Assembly (NCBI RefSeq): GCF_003248515.1
Contig: NZ_QFOB01000003.1
Span: forward strand, 408,415 to 472,414
Direction: 5' to 3'
Source: Sphingomonas sp.
Lineage (GTDB): Bacteria > Pseudomonadota > Alphaproteobacteria > Sphingomonadales > Sphingomonadaceae
DNA length: 64,000 nt
Shown: positions 1-8,245 of the stretch, piece by piece
Layout of the letters: the number at the start of each line of letters is the position of its first letter
Numbering within the stretch: position 1 is the stretch's first letter
Translations under genes and position numbers: made by a program
The notes under the pieces: generated by a model
The model's database searches: none
What the model was told of the DNA's origin: nothing
The model's input: only the letters and a program-made list of their open reading frames with translations

Positions 1-891
1 TTAGAAATGGCGGATCCGCCCTCGATCATGCACTGGACCTATCCGGTGCCGATCCGCTTGGCCGGCGCGCGCAATCTTTACACGCTGCATGATCTGGTTC
101 CACTCCAGCTTCCTTATACGACGCTGGACAGCAAACGCGGCTATCGCCGGCTCATCGCAACGATCTCCGCAGGCGCCGACCACCTCTGTACCGTATCCGA
201 GGCGAGCAAGGCGGCTATTATCGCGGAGTTCGGGATCGATCCGGGGCGGATTACGAACACATGGCAATCGGCGACCGTCCCACCCGACTTTCTGGCCCGC
301 GATGTTGCCCAAGACGCCGCGATCATCCGCAACACCTTCGGCCTAACGTTTCGCAGCTATTTCCTGTTCTTCGGCGCCATTGAGCCCAAGAAGAATGTGG
401 GCCGGCTCCTCGAAGCCTATCTGTCACTCGAGACCGAGACGCCGCTCGTCGTCGTCGGCGGCCGCGGTTGGCAGAATGAGGACGAGTTCGCCCTGCTCCA
501 GCATGCGCCAAAAGGCCCCAAAGGCAGCGAGAGGGTAATCAGGCTGGAGCACCTTTCCCGCCCCCTCCTGCTGCGCCTGATCCGGTCAGCGCGCGCGGCA
601 CTGTTCCCCTCGCTCAGCGAAGGCTTCGGTCTTCCGATCCTCGAGGCCATGCAGTTTGGCACACCGGTGCTCACCTCGGCGATCAGCGCCATGCCCGAAG
701 TCGCCGGCGACGCCGCGATCCTGATCGATCCCTATGACACAGCGGATATCGCCCGCGGCCTCGCGGCGCTTGACGACGATGCCCAACTGCGCGCGCGGTT
801 GAGCGCGCTCGGCCCGAAGCGCTCGGCCTTCTTTTCGAAGGACCTCTATGCCGATCGCGTGGAGGCGATGTACGCTGGGCTGCTAAAATAG
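1..891 (+). CDS. GT4-family glycosyltransferase, 5' end outside window
   Basis: The frame is already open at base 1 and ends at 891, leaving about 296 residues of a family that usually runs to 350-400, so the N-terminal domain is cut by the window edge. The C-terminal half has the GT-B donor-binding signature of GT4 enzymes: FFGAIEPKKNVGRLLEAY, then SLSEGFGLPILEAMQFGTPV with the family's E-x7-E arrangement, followed by PEVAGDAAILIDP. Such cytoplasmic enzymes move sugars from nucleotide donors to growing glycans. Its place next to methyltransferase and KDO genes suggests exopolysaccharide or capsule assembly. Donor and acceptor cannot be told from sequence. Confidence 0.88.
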   Translation, partial: LEMADPPSIMHWTYPVPIRLAGARNLYTLHDLVPLQLPYTTLDSKRGYRRLIATISAGADHLCTVSEASKAAIIAEFGIDPGRITNTWQSATVPPDFLARDVAQDAAIIRNTFGLTFRSYFLFFGAIEPKKNVGRLLEAYLSLETETPLVVVGGRGWQNEDEFALLQHAPKGPKGSERVIRLEHLSRPLLLRLIRSARAALFPSLSEGFGLPILEAMQFGTPVLTSAISAMPEVAGDAAILIDPYDTADIARGLAALDDDAQLRARLSALGPKRSAFFSKDLYADRVEAMYAGLLK

Positions 892-900
892 CGGGCCCGC

Positions 901-2121
901 TCAGTCACGGAGTGGCGCTTTGCGGCAGATGATGCCGCACGCGGAGATACCCCTGTGATCGATAAGCAGCCCCGTCGGATCGATCCGGAACTCCGCTAAA
1001 TCGTGGCCGCGCGAGATCAGCAGTAGAATAATACGCTCGACATCCTGGCGCGCGAAACCTCGCCCGCTGCCCATCACTGCAGGATCATAATCGACGACGT
1101 GCACAGCGACCCCGCCTGGCCTGAGGCAGGCAATGGCCGCTTCGATGAAGCGCGCATGCTCAAGCAACGTCATATCTTCGTCGGCCGTCCAACGGGTCCA
1201 GATGAAGTCGTAGTTGACGAGGTCCGGCGCAAGCGGCGCAAGCGAAGCGGTCCGGACGGTAACGCCTTGCCCCAGTTCGGGATCAACATGGGGCAGGTTG
1301 TCTGCCGCAGCGATATCGCCACTGCCGGGTGGTACGACGAGATCAATCTCCAGCCCCCTCCCGGCAAGCCCGGCAATCACCGAGTGATCGAGGGCGCCCA
1401 TGCCGGCGCCGCGTGCGCCGGGCTCCATCATCCCGTAGGTGCGGAGCGCTTCGAGTACATAGATCGCTCGCCAGCGACCGAGATCGTCCGATCCCGCCAA
1501 GGCGCCGGACTTAATCCAGCGAGCCACAGTATCACTCTTGAGCTGCCGCGCAGTCGCGAGTTGCGTCACTGGGGCAGTCAGGGTTGGCGTGCCGAGCGAT
1601 ACGAGATGCGGCACCGGGACAGCTTCCGACCCGAAGGCGGTATTACGCGCCTCGGCCGCGGCATCTCGCCGCGCATTAGGATCCGCCGGTCGATCCAAAA
1701 TTACCCGGAGCGAGTGGGCTGTCGCGTCCGTATCACCAATAATGCCTCCGTAGAGCGCGTAAGTGACCCCGTGAAACGCCTCGAAGCGTATCTCGTAATG
1801 GCCGCCACCCGACACGAGCCGGTTGAGCGCAACACGCTCAGCTGTCGCCAGGCGCGCATGCGGGCTGTCTGCGGACAACATGTGGACACGCAGGTTCAAC
1901 GTCCCTTGCGTTGCGGCCAACCCTTCGAAATGGACGGAGAAATGGGCAACACCCTCTGCCGCTTCGACATAAGCGGTATGGAAGGCGTAATCGCCATCGG
2001 GGCCGCGCGCATTCCCACCGAGACCGTCGATCTTGCTCGCCATGTCGGGCACGTACACAAACGGATCCAACACAAGGTCGGCGGGGGGCACCTGCGTCTC
2101 CGCGACGTCCATCTCGTTCAA
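901..2121 (-). CDS. two-part protein with methyltransferase-like C-terminus, function unknown
   Basis: A 406-residue protein of unclear function. Residues 15-150 look like a beta-rich, possibly carbohydrate-binding module, with alternating hydrophobic stretches and no signal peptide. Residues 270-400 resemble the late part of a Rossmann methyltransferase: YDFIWTRWTADEDM, then a helix and ACLRPGGVAVHVVDYDP, which matches the LRPGG turn of SAM enzymes. I do not see the usual glycine-rich motif I, so catalysis is uncertain. The start may be TTG 2121 or ATG 2112. It is convergent with the glycosyltransferase and divergent from the FkbM gene. A role in polysaccharide modification is inferred from context. 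Confidence 0.6.
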   Translation of the reverse strand: MNEMDVAETQVPPADLVLDPFVYVPDMASKIDGLGGNARGPDGDYAFHTAYVEAAEGVAHFSVHFEGLAATQGTLNLRVHMLSADSPHARLATAERVALNRLVSGGGHYEIRFEAFHGVTYALYGGIIGDTDATAHSLRVILDRPADPNARRDAAAEARNTAFGSEAVPVPHLVSLGTPTLTAPVTQLATARQLKSDTVARWIKSGALAGSDDLGRWRAIYVLEALRTYGMMEPGARGAGMGALDHSVIAGLAGRGLEIDLVVPPGSGDIAAADNLPHVDPELGQGVTVRTASLAPLAPDLVNYDFIWTRWTADEDMTLLEHARFIEAAIACLRPGGVAVHVVDYDPAVMGSGRGFARQDVERIILLLISRGHDLAEFRIDPTGLLIDHRGISACGIICRKAPLRD

Positions 2122-2291
2122 CGGCCCTTATTCACACGTTATGACGCGGGGAGAGGGCAGAATTTCCATCCTCATGGCGCGCGCATCGGCATTTAAGGCC
2201 GGCTGTCCCAGTAGGCAATGTGCTAGCGCGATTGCTTGACCGGCGGCATCGCTTATGTTTTTGGGCATTCGCCCTTTTAGCGGGACGATGA

Positions 2292-3506
2292 ATGCTGAAT
2301 TTGAAGTTGGGTTCTGCGGAAAAGTCGGTCGACGGTAGGGCGTGCATCCTGACGAGAAAGGGCGAAAGCGGTCACGCCCTTTACGGACCCTATCAGCAGC
2401 TCGTGCCCGGACACTACATCGCCGGCTTTTCGATCGAGGCGGGCGAGCCGCTCCGTTTCTGGAGAGACGCCGTATTGGCGGTGATCGATGTGTCTGCCGA
2501 CTCAGGAAAAAAGCTGCTGGCGCGCGTCGAGGTGCGAAGCTCGGACGTGCGCGCCGGGCCGCGCTCGTTCGCGGTGCCATTCACTGTGGAAAAATCGTGC
2601 CGCGCCGAATATCGCGTCTGGGTCAACGGCAAGGCATCGCTGCGGATCACGGACAATTTACCGGCGGTACCGCTGACGGATGCGGACGCACTCGATACTC
2701 GCGCGATCGATCTTCAGTTTCCGGTTGAGGCGGGGCGTGCCGTTCCTTTTTTCGTCGAACATGAGGATGCGCTGCGGAGCCTTTTCGACAGGGGGGTAAT
2801 CGTCCGCATCGTAGACAATGCCGTGCAACTCGTCGTGAACGGCATTACGCTCCACGCTCGCTCGGTCGATGACATACGGTTCGTCGGAGAAATGTTTTTC
2901 GAGAATGCCTATAATTTCCGACTTGCCCGACCAGTAGTAGTATTCGACGTCGGGATGAACCTGGGCTTGGCCTCACTTCACTTTGCGAGTAAACCGTTCG
3001 TCGCTGCGGTCCATAGCTTCGAACCCTTTCCTGAAACGTTTGATCGCGCCCTAGCCAATATCGCGCTCAACCCCGATCTGGCCAACAAGATAAAACCGGT
3101 GCTCGCCGGTCTTTCCGACTATGACTATAAGGGCGCGATCGTTGTTGATGATCGTGGCGATTCCGGCGCGATGACCACCCTCGGCGTCACGCAGGGGGTA
3201 GAAATCGATGTGGCGCTGCGCGACGCTGGCCCGAGCCTCGCCCCCTTGATTGAAGAGGCCCTTGCTCAGGATCTCGAGGTCATCTTGAAGGTCGATTGCG
3301 AGGGTTCCGAATTTGCGGTGTTCGCCTCGCTAGAACGGAACGGTCTTCTCGGCAAAATCCGCGCCTTTCTGGTAGAATGGCATACCATGCTCGATGATAA
3401 AGATCAGGAGACGCTCATTGCACCTCTCGAAGCGGCCGGTTACCTAATTATCGACCGGTCGCCACCTGTCGGAAACGGGTTTTTCTACGCAGTCCGCATC
3501 GAGTAG
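2292..3506 (+). CDS. FkbM-family methyltransferase with N-terminal extension
   Basis: A 404-residue protein. The C-terminal half (about 205-400) is an FkbM-type SAM methyltransferase: VFDVGMNLGLASLHFA is motif I, HSFEPFPETFDRALANIALN is the SAM ribose-binding region, and ILKVDCEGSEFAVF is the conserved acidic motif. FkbM enzymes O-methylate hydroxyls of sugars or polyketides. The first 200 residues do not belong to the domain and look beta-rich, similar in style to the N-terminal part of the neighbour at 901-2121. GC is visibly lower than in the housekeeping genes further right, which suggests acquisition with the surface-glycan block. The substrate is unknown. Confidence 0.8.
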   Translation: MLNLKLGSAEKSVDGRACILTRKGESGHALYGPYQQLVPGHYIAGFSIEAGEPLRFWRDAVLAVIDVSADSGKKLLARVEVRSSDVRAGPRSFAVPFTVEKSCRAEYRVWVNGKASLRITDNLPAVPLTDADALDTRAIDLQFPVEAGRAVPFFVEHEDALRSLFDRGVIVRIVDNAVQLVVNGITLHARSVDDIRFVGEMFFENAYNFRLARPVVVFDVGMNLGLASLHFASKPFVAAVHSFEPFPETFDRALANIALNPDLANKIKPVLAGLSDYDYKGAIVVDDRGDSGAMTTLGVTQGVEIDVALRDAGPSLAPLIEEALAQDLEVILKVDCEGSEFAVFASLERNGLLGKIRAFLVEWHTMLDDKDQETLIAPLEAAGYLIIDRSPPVGNGFFYAVRIE

Positions 3507-3812
3507 GCTACATAATAGGCCGGACTGCGAAGCGCGATATAGTGGCGCACAGATTTTCCCTTCATTATGGCCACCGGTGTGGACGGGGCCATTGATTTTG
3601 CGTGGCCGATTTCGTTGAAGTCACGCCAACGCCCGCTCCAAAGTTTTTCGCACGCCTTTCGTCGCCGGCTGCCTTCCCGGCATAACTTTGATGCAAGCGC
3701 TGGAATCCGACCACCGGGTGGCGTGTGCAGCTATTCCACATCCAAAGATTTTGGAGAGATCGAGGCTTTGACGTCGAACGGCGGGGCGGCTAGCCCTCGC
3801 CCGGAGGAGAAA

Positions 3813-4445
3813 GTGGGCGTGGCGGATATAATCAGGCTTGGCGCCCATGAGGTACCACTTGACTGGCCGGTCAAAGGAGAGACCCGAGCGACCTTCCGTC
3901 GCCGCTTCGAGACCGGCTTCTATCAACGCTACCTTTCGGGCAGCGTCATTCTCGATATCGGATACAAAGGCTACGAGGCCGATCCGGTACCTCTCTTTCC
4001 GCACGCAACAGGATATGATGAGGGATCTCCCGGTTATGACGGCCTGCACTTGCCGGTCGCCTCGGATACGGCGGACGGGGTATTCGTCAGCCACGCGCTG
4101 GAACATATCGCCGATTATATCGGGGCACTGCGTGAGTGGCATCGCGTGCTGAAACCGGGCGGATTTCTCGTCATAATCGTGCCCCACCAGTTTCTGTTTG
4201 AGCGGAAATGGCGCCCACCATCGCTTTGGAACCAAGATCACAAGCGTTTCTATACGCCCGCATCACTGCTCCGCGAGGTAGAGGAGGCCCTTTCACCCAA
4301 CAGCTATCGAGTCCGTCATTTGCTCGATAATGACTGGCAAAATGACCTGACCGACAAGCATCCCGCCGCCATACCCGGCCCTGGCTGCTATGAGATAGAA
4401 TTGGTTCTTGAAAAGGCGATTCCACCTAATTGGTCATTTGCTTAA
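3813..4445 (+). CDS. class I SAM-dependent methyltransferase (type 11)
   Basis: About 210 residues from GTG 3813. I chose this start because GGAGGA (3803-3808) sits just before it and the arginine-rich 82 codons upstream (from 3567) look non-coding. GTG 3819 is equally plausible. SVILDIGYKGYEAD is motif I, DGVFVSHALEHIADYIGALRE is the post-motif region, and VLKPGGFLVIIVPH is the familiar LKPGG strand and turn. The fold is typical of small-molecule or glycan methyltransferases. It lies between an FkbM gene and a CmoB-like gene and overlaps no partner after start correction. The substrate is not identifiable. Confidence 0.75.
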   Translation: MGVADIIRLGAHEVPLDWPVKGETRATFRRRFETGFYQRYLSGSVILDIGYKGYEADPVPLFPHATGYDEGSPGYDGLHLPVASDTADGVFVSHALEHIADYIGALREWHRVLKPGGFLVIIVPHQFLFERKWRPPSLWNQDHKRFYTPASLLREVEEALSPNSYRVRHLLDNDWQNDLTDKHPAAIPGPGCYEIELVLEKAIPPNWSFA

Positions 4446-4474
4446 TATTATTGACGATTGATTGGAGAATTAAA

Positions 4475-5248
4475 TTGATAAATTCGGCTCCGATTGGATT
4501 TTCTCTCGATGAATTTTATCGCGATATTTATTTATTTCAGAAGTGGGAAATTTTCCCAGGACACGTGACGGAGGCGCCGAAGGACGTCAGCGCCAATCTG
4601 GCCGCGATGAACTTCCCGACGGATTTGGCGGGCAAGCGCGTGCTTGATATCGCGCCTTGGAATGGCTTCTTCTCGTTTGAATGCGCGCGCAGAGGCGCAC
4701 GCGAAGTCGTGTCGCTAGGGCCAGAAGATCCCACCCATACGGGCTTTCAACAGACCAAGGACCTCCTCGGCCTGACCAATGTCCATTATGTTCGTGACAG
4801 CATCTACAATCTGACGGTTGAGCGATATGGAACCTTCGACGTCGTGCTCTTTCTCGGCTTGATCTATCATCTTCGTCATCCGTTGCTGGCGTTGGATAGA
4901 ATTTATGATGTCTGTGACGATACACTTTATTCCGATACACCAACAATAGATCGTATTATCTACGATAAGACTCTTACGGAAAATCAGCGTACGGCAATTC
5001 TCGACGCAGGCAGCGTTATCCATCAGCTACCGATGCTATATTATACGGGTAACAGTGAAACAGGTGACGCCTTTAATTGGTTTATGCCCAATATGAAGGG
5101 ATTTCGAGCGCTCATTGCGTCATCCGGTTTCAATGTAACGCATCAGTCCGACGACGGCGGTGGGTGGAGTTGGATATCCGCCACCAAGAGCGAACGTCAT
5201 TTCGAAATCGACCTCGAAGGATATAATCCGCACGCTGCACGGCGCTGA
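4475..5248 (+). CDS. CmoB-like (DUF1698) SAM-dependent methyltransferase
   Basis: About 257 residues from TTG 4475, preceded by GGAG at 4464-4467. An in-frame ATG at 4430 would overlap the previous gene. KRVLDIAPWNGFFSFE is motif I, VVSLGPEDPT follows, and VVLFLGLIYHLRHPLLALD is close to the YHLRHP motif of the DUF1698/CmoB group. CmoB itself modifies the wobble uridine of tRNA, but relatives in glycan clusters act on sugars, and this protein is shorter than CmoB (about 320). The gene and its flanks are among the most AT-rich in the window, which suggests transfer. Likely glycan decoration, as inferred from position. Confidence 0.75.
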   Translation: MINSAPIGFSLDEFYRDIYLFQKWEIFPGHVTEAPKDVSANLAAMNFPTDLAGKRVLDIAPWNGFFSFECARRGAREVVSLGPEDPTHTGFQQTKDLLGLTNVHYVRDSIYNLTVERYGTFDVVLFLGLIYHLRHPLLALDRIYDVCDDTLYSDTPTIDRIIYDKTLTENQRTAILDAGSVIHQLPMLYYTGNSETGDAFNWFMPNMKGFRALIASSGFNVTHQSDDGGGWSWISATKSERHFEIDLEGYNPHAARR

Positions 5249-5353
5249 CAAGCTAGCGTAGCGCACATTATAGAGCGCAACTTGAGATTTTTAAGGAGAG
5301 CATTCTACTCACCGATAGCTCCCCGTCGTACAAAAGTGACAAGGCCGCAAACC

Positions 5354-5690
5354 CTATGCTCGCGGCCCCAGCCGGATTGAGGCGCACTGAAGCATGGCGG
5401 GGAAATTGGCGATTATCTCCGTAGCTGATGGCACCCCAGGGAAAGCGCCAGAGTTTTGGCGAAGGACCACTCGATGAGGTCGCCCTCTGAACTGAGCCGT
5501 TTCCTGAAGCGAGGCCCCCGTCGCCAGACAGGCGGGACGCCCGACGTGGCGCCCCAGTCCTTGGGCAACTCGCGGATGCGATCGGCCAAATACGTTTGGC
5601 CACAAATTGGGAGGAACCCGTCGGTCCGGCGAGAGAAACTCGATTCGGGACGGCATTCTGGGACGTCGGGATTGTCAGTCAGCAACAACT
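5354..5690 (-). pseudogene. decayed IS5-type transposase C-terminal remnant
   Basis: No intact gene lies between 5249 and 5731. Reading the minus strand across two or three frames recovers, in order, pieces of an IS5-family DDE transposase: YLADRIRELPKDWGATSGVPP, LIEWSFAKTLALS (compare LIERFFAKLK in intact relatives), a broken RYDK-type segment, and NFPAMLQCASIRLGPRA ending at a TAG at 5354-5356. Single-base indels separate the frames. The catalytic glutamate region is recognisable (IEW in place of IER). No inverted repeats or target duplication were found. It marks an old insertion at the border between the methyltransferase block and kdsA. Confidence 0.6.
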
Positions 5691-5731
5691 TTGTCGCTAC
5701 AGAAGCTGAAATCCAGTTATCTCCGGCAGAA

Positions 5732-6571
5732 TCAGGAATTCGTAATCGCTTCCCGAATGCGGATCAGCTTCCGCAATAGCCCCTCCACGTCCCCCAGCGG
5801 CACCGCATTCGGCCCATCCGAAAGCGCCTTCTCGGGCTCCGGATGCGTCTCCATGAACAGTCCAGAGACCCCCACCGCCACGGCAGCCCGCGCCAGCACT
5901 GGCACGAACTCCCGCTGCCCACCCGAACTCGTCCCGTTCGCCCCTGGCAACTGCACCGAATGGGTGGCGTCCATCACCACCGGGCAGCCGGTGTCGCGCA
6001 TGATGACGAGGCCGCGCATGTCCACCACGAGATTGCCGTAGCCGAAGCTCGTCCCCCGTTCGGACACCAGAAATTCCGGGCTCGCCACGCCCGCCGCGCT
6101 GGCGGCGGCGCGCGCCTTGTCGATCACGTTCTTCATGTCGCCAGGCGCCATGAACTGGGCCTTCTTGATATTGGCGGGCCGCCCACTCGCGCCGACCGCC
6201 TCGATCAGATCCGTCTGGCGGGCGAGGAAGGCGGGCGTCTGCAACACATCGACCACCTCGGCCACGGCCCTCACCTGCGCCGCCTCGTGCACGTCGGTCA
6301 GCACGGGCAGCCCCGTCTCGGCGCGCACCTTTTCCAGGATGCGCAATCCCTCCTCCATGCCAACGCCGCGGAAGGAGGCTCCGGAGGAGCGGTTCGCCTT
6401 GTCGAAGCTGGATTTGTAGATCAGGAATATGCCCAGCCGCTCGGCAATCCCGCGCAGCGTTTCAGCCACGGACAGGGCGAGCGCCTCGGTTTCGATCGCG
6501 CAGGGGCCAGCGATCAGGAACAGGGGTTCGTCCAGCCCCACCTTGCGGCCGAGCAATGTCATCCCGCTCAT
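5732..6571 (-). CDS. kdsA: 3-deoxy-8-phosphooctulonate (KDO-8-P) synthase
   Basis: A 279-residue cytoplasmic enzyme that condenses phosphoenolpyruvate with D-arabinose 5-phosphate to give KDO-8-phosphate, the first committed KDO step. It has the family length and hallmarks: LFLIAGPCAIE near the start, YKSSFDKANRSS, TDVHE, NIKKAQFMAPGDM, SERGTSFGYGNLVVDMR and DATHSVQLPG. GPCAIE carries the cysteine typical of metal-dependent family members. It overlaps the upstream FkbM gene by 4 bp, so it is the last gene of a kdsD-kdsB-fkbM-kdsA operon. Confidence 0.96.
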   Translation of the reverse strand: MSGMTLLGRKVGLDEPLFLIAGPCAIETEALALSVAETLRGIAERLGIFLIYKSSFDKANRSSGASFRGVGMEEGLRILEKVRAETGLPVLTDVHEAAQVRAVAEVVDVLQTPAFLARQTDLIEAVGASGRPANIKKAQFMAPGDMKNVIDKARAAASAAGVASPEFLVSERGTSFGYGNLVVDMRGLVIMRDTGCPVVMDATHSVQLPGANGTSSGGQREFVPVLARAAVAVGVSGLFMETHPEPEKALSDGPNAVPLGDVEGLLRKLIRIREAITNS

Positions 6572-7443
6572 GCCCGCGCCCTCCGCGTCAGCGCCAGCAT
6601 CCGATCCTCATGGGGATCACCGGCCAATATCTGCTCCGCCGTCACCGCGCGGATGCCGTTGCTCACGCTCAGTTCGCCCAGCGCAAATCCTTGCGCGATG
6701 ATGTCTTCGAGGAATGCCATCGGCGCCTCATAGCGGAAGGGCGTGAATTCGAGAAAGATGGTCAGCGGCCTTCCCCCGGCGAACAGCCCGGCCATGCCGC
6801 GCCAGATCCGCTCCTCGGCGCCTTCGACATCGATCTTGATAACGTCCGCGTCGAGCAGGCCGGGCAGGGAATCCAGCCGCCGCGTCGTCAGCCGCACGCC
6901 CGGCACATCCTCCCCCGCCCCCGTCACGAGATGGGCGTTCTTGGGTTCGCCCTCGGGAATCTTGAGGACGCACGGCACGCCATCCTCATCCCACAGCGGA
7001 TCGGAATGGACAGCGATCCTCTCGCCAAAGCCGTTGGCCGCGGCACTTTCGCGCAGCAGCCCCGCCATCGCCGGATTGGCCTCAAAGGCATGGACACGCC
7101 CGGAAGGCCCCACCCGATCGGCCATGAGAAGCGAGAAATAGCCCAGATTGGCGCCGATATCGATCGCCACCATGCCCGGCTTCAGCAACTCCTCCAGCGC
7201 TTCCGTCAGCCACATCTCCCAATAGCCATGGTCGATCAGGCTGCGCGAAAGCCCTTCGTCGCGCGCATCCACCAGCATCGGCATCGTCTCCAGCGCGATC
7301 ACCCGCACCCGCTCCGCGCCGATCATCGCGGGCCGCGTCAGCGCGCGGCAGCGCCTTTCGCGCAGGCGGCGACAGGCGCGGCGCCAGACGGACAAGGCTT
7401 CGTCGAGGAATCCCGGCGCATCGCCCGGAAATGCGCGCGCCAC
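6568..7443 (-). CDS. FkbM-family methyltransferase in KDO operon
   Basis: A 291-residue protein from GTG 7443, starting one base after the kdsB stop and overlapping kdsA by 4 bp, so it is translationally tied to KDO synthesis genes. It shows the FkbM domain from about residue 90: MVAIDIGANLGYFSLLMAD (motif I), HAFEANPAMAGLLRES, and DVIKIDVEGAEERIWRG (the K-D-E-G-E acidic motif). FkbM enzymes transfer methyl groups from SAM to hydroxyls. Being sandwiched between kdsB and kdsA suggests methylation of KDO or of a KDO-linked glycan. That is inference from operon structure, and no literature substrate is claimed. Confidence 0.85.
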   Translation of the reverse strand: MARAFPGDAPGFLDEALSVWRRACRRLRERRCRALTRPAMIGAERVRVIALETMPMLVDARDEGLSRSLIDHGYWEMWLTEALEELLKPGMVAIDIGANLGYFSLLMADRVGPSGRVHAFEANPAMAGLLRESAAANGFGERIAVHSDPLWDEDGVPCVLKIPEGEPKNAHLVTGAGEDVPGVRLTTRRLDSLPGLLDADVIKIDVEGAEERIWRGMAGLFAGGRPLTIFLEFTPFRYEAPMAFLEDIIAQGFALGELSVSNGIRAVTAEQILAGDPHEDRMLALTRRARA

Positions 7444-7444
7444 G

Positions 7445-8245
7445 TCACTCCAGTCCGCGGCAGGCCAGCGCCGCCTCGATCACGGGCGCATCCTCGGGAT
7501 TGTTGAGTTCCCAGATGTCGCAGCCCCTGGGATCGACCTCCACGACCCGCACGGGCACCCGGATGTCGAGGAAGCGGATCTGCTCCAGCCCCTCCAGCAT
7601 TTCCAGTTCGCAGGCAGGCGCCCCTGCATAGGCGGCCAAAGCCTCCCGCCTGTAGGCATAGACGCCGACGTGGAGGAACAGGGGCAAGGTGGGATCGCCG
7701 ATTCGCGCGGGCGGAATGTGCGGGATCACCGATTTGGAGAAATACAGCGCGTCGCCCCGGCTGTCCGTTGCCAGCGTGGTGCCACCCACGCGCCCCGCTA
7801 CCTGATCCGCGAACAGCCGCCGCTGCACTTCGGGCGTCGCGCGGATCGCCGGCGTCGCCACCCGGATCGTGGGATCCGCCGCCATCGCCTCCAGAAGATC
7901 GCTCAGGAAATGCGGCGGGGTCAGCGGCGCGTCGCCCTGCAGGTTCACGACGATGTCGATATCGGCCGGCAGCGCGTCGAGCGCGGCCGCGCAACGCTCC
8001 GTGCCGTTCGCGCAGGCCTCCGGCGTCATCGCCACCTGCGCGCCGAAGCCCCGTGCCGCATCCGCGATACGGGCGTCGTCGGTCGCGATCAGCAGGGCTG
8101 CTATGTCGCGCACCTGCCGCCCCGCCTCCCACGTCCGCCGGATCAGCGGCTTGGCCTCGCCCCCGGCGCCTTTCAGCGGGGCAAGCGGCTTTCCGGGATA
8201 GCGGCTCGATGCGTAACGGGCCGGAACGATGATCGCGGCGGTCAA
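7445..8245 (-). CDS. kdsB: 3-deoxy-manno-octulosonate cytidylyltransferase
   Basis: A 266-residue cytoplasmic enzyme that activates KDO with CTP to CMP-KDO. The start is TTG 8245, whose TTGA overlaps the kdsD stop; no ATG or GTG start fits. Motifs in order: IIVPARYASSRYPGKPLAPL (nucleotide-binding N-terminus), IATDDARI, MTPEACANGTERCAAAL, DIVVNLQGDAPL (metal-binding region) and YKR-like HVGVYAYRREAL. LEMLEGLEQIRFLD near the end is also conserved. Compared with E. coli KdsB (248 residues) the length is normal. Coupled by overlaps to kdsD and the FkbM gene. Confidence 0.96.
   Translation of the reverse strand: MTAAIIVPARYASSRYPGKPLAPLKGAGGEAKPLIRRTWEAGRQVRDIAALLIATDDARIADAARGFGAQVAMTPEACANGTERCAAALDALPADIDIVVNLQGDAPLTPPHFLSDLLEAMAADPTIRVATPAIRATPEVQRRLFADQVAGRVGGTTLATDSRGDALYFSKSVIPHIPPARIGDPTLPLFLHVGVYAYRREALAAYAGAPACELEMLEGLEQIRFLDIRVPVRVVEVDPRGCDIWELNNPEDAPVIEAALACRGLE

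Noticed and set aside
1099..2196. 365-codon open frame on the plus strand
   Set aside because: Antisense to the 901-2121 gene; arginine/histidine-rich composition and no ribosome site, a usual by-product of GC-rich codon use.
3567..3812. 82-codon N-terminal extension of the type 11 methyltransferase
   Set aside because: No ribosome site at ATG 3567, low-complexity basic residues, and a good GGAGGA before GTG 3813.
5843..6733. 296-codon frame opposite kdsA
   Set aside because: Shadow of kdsA with histidine/arginine-rich low-complexity translation.
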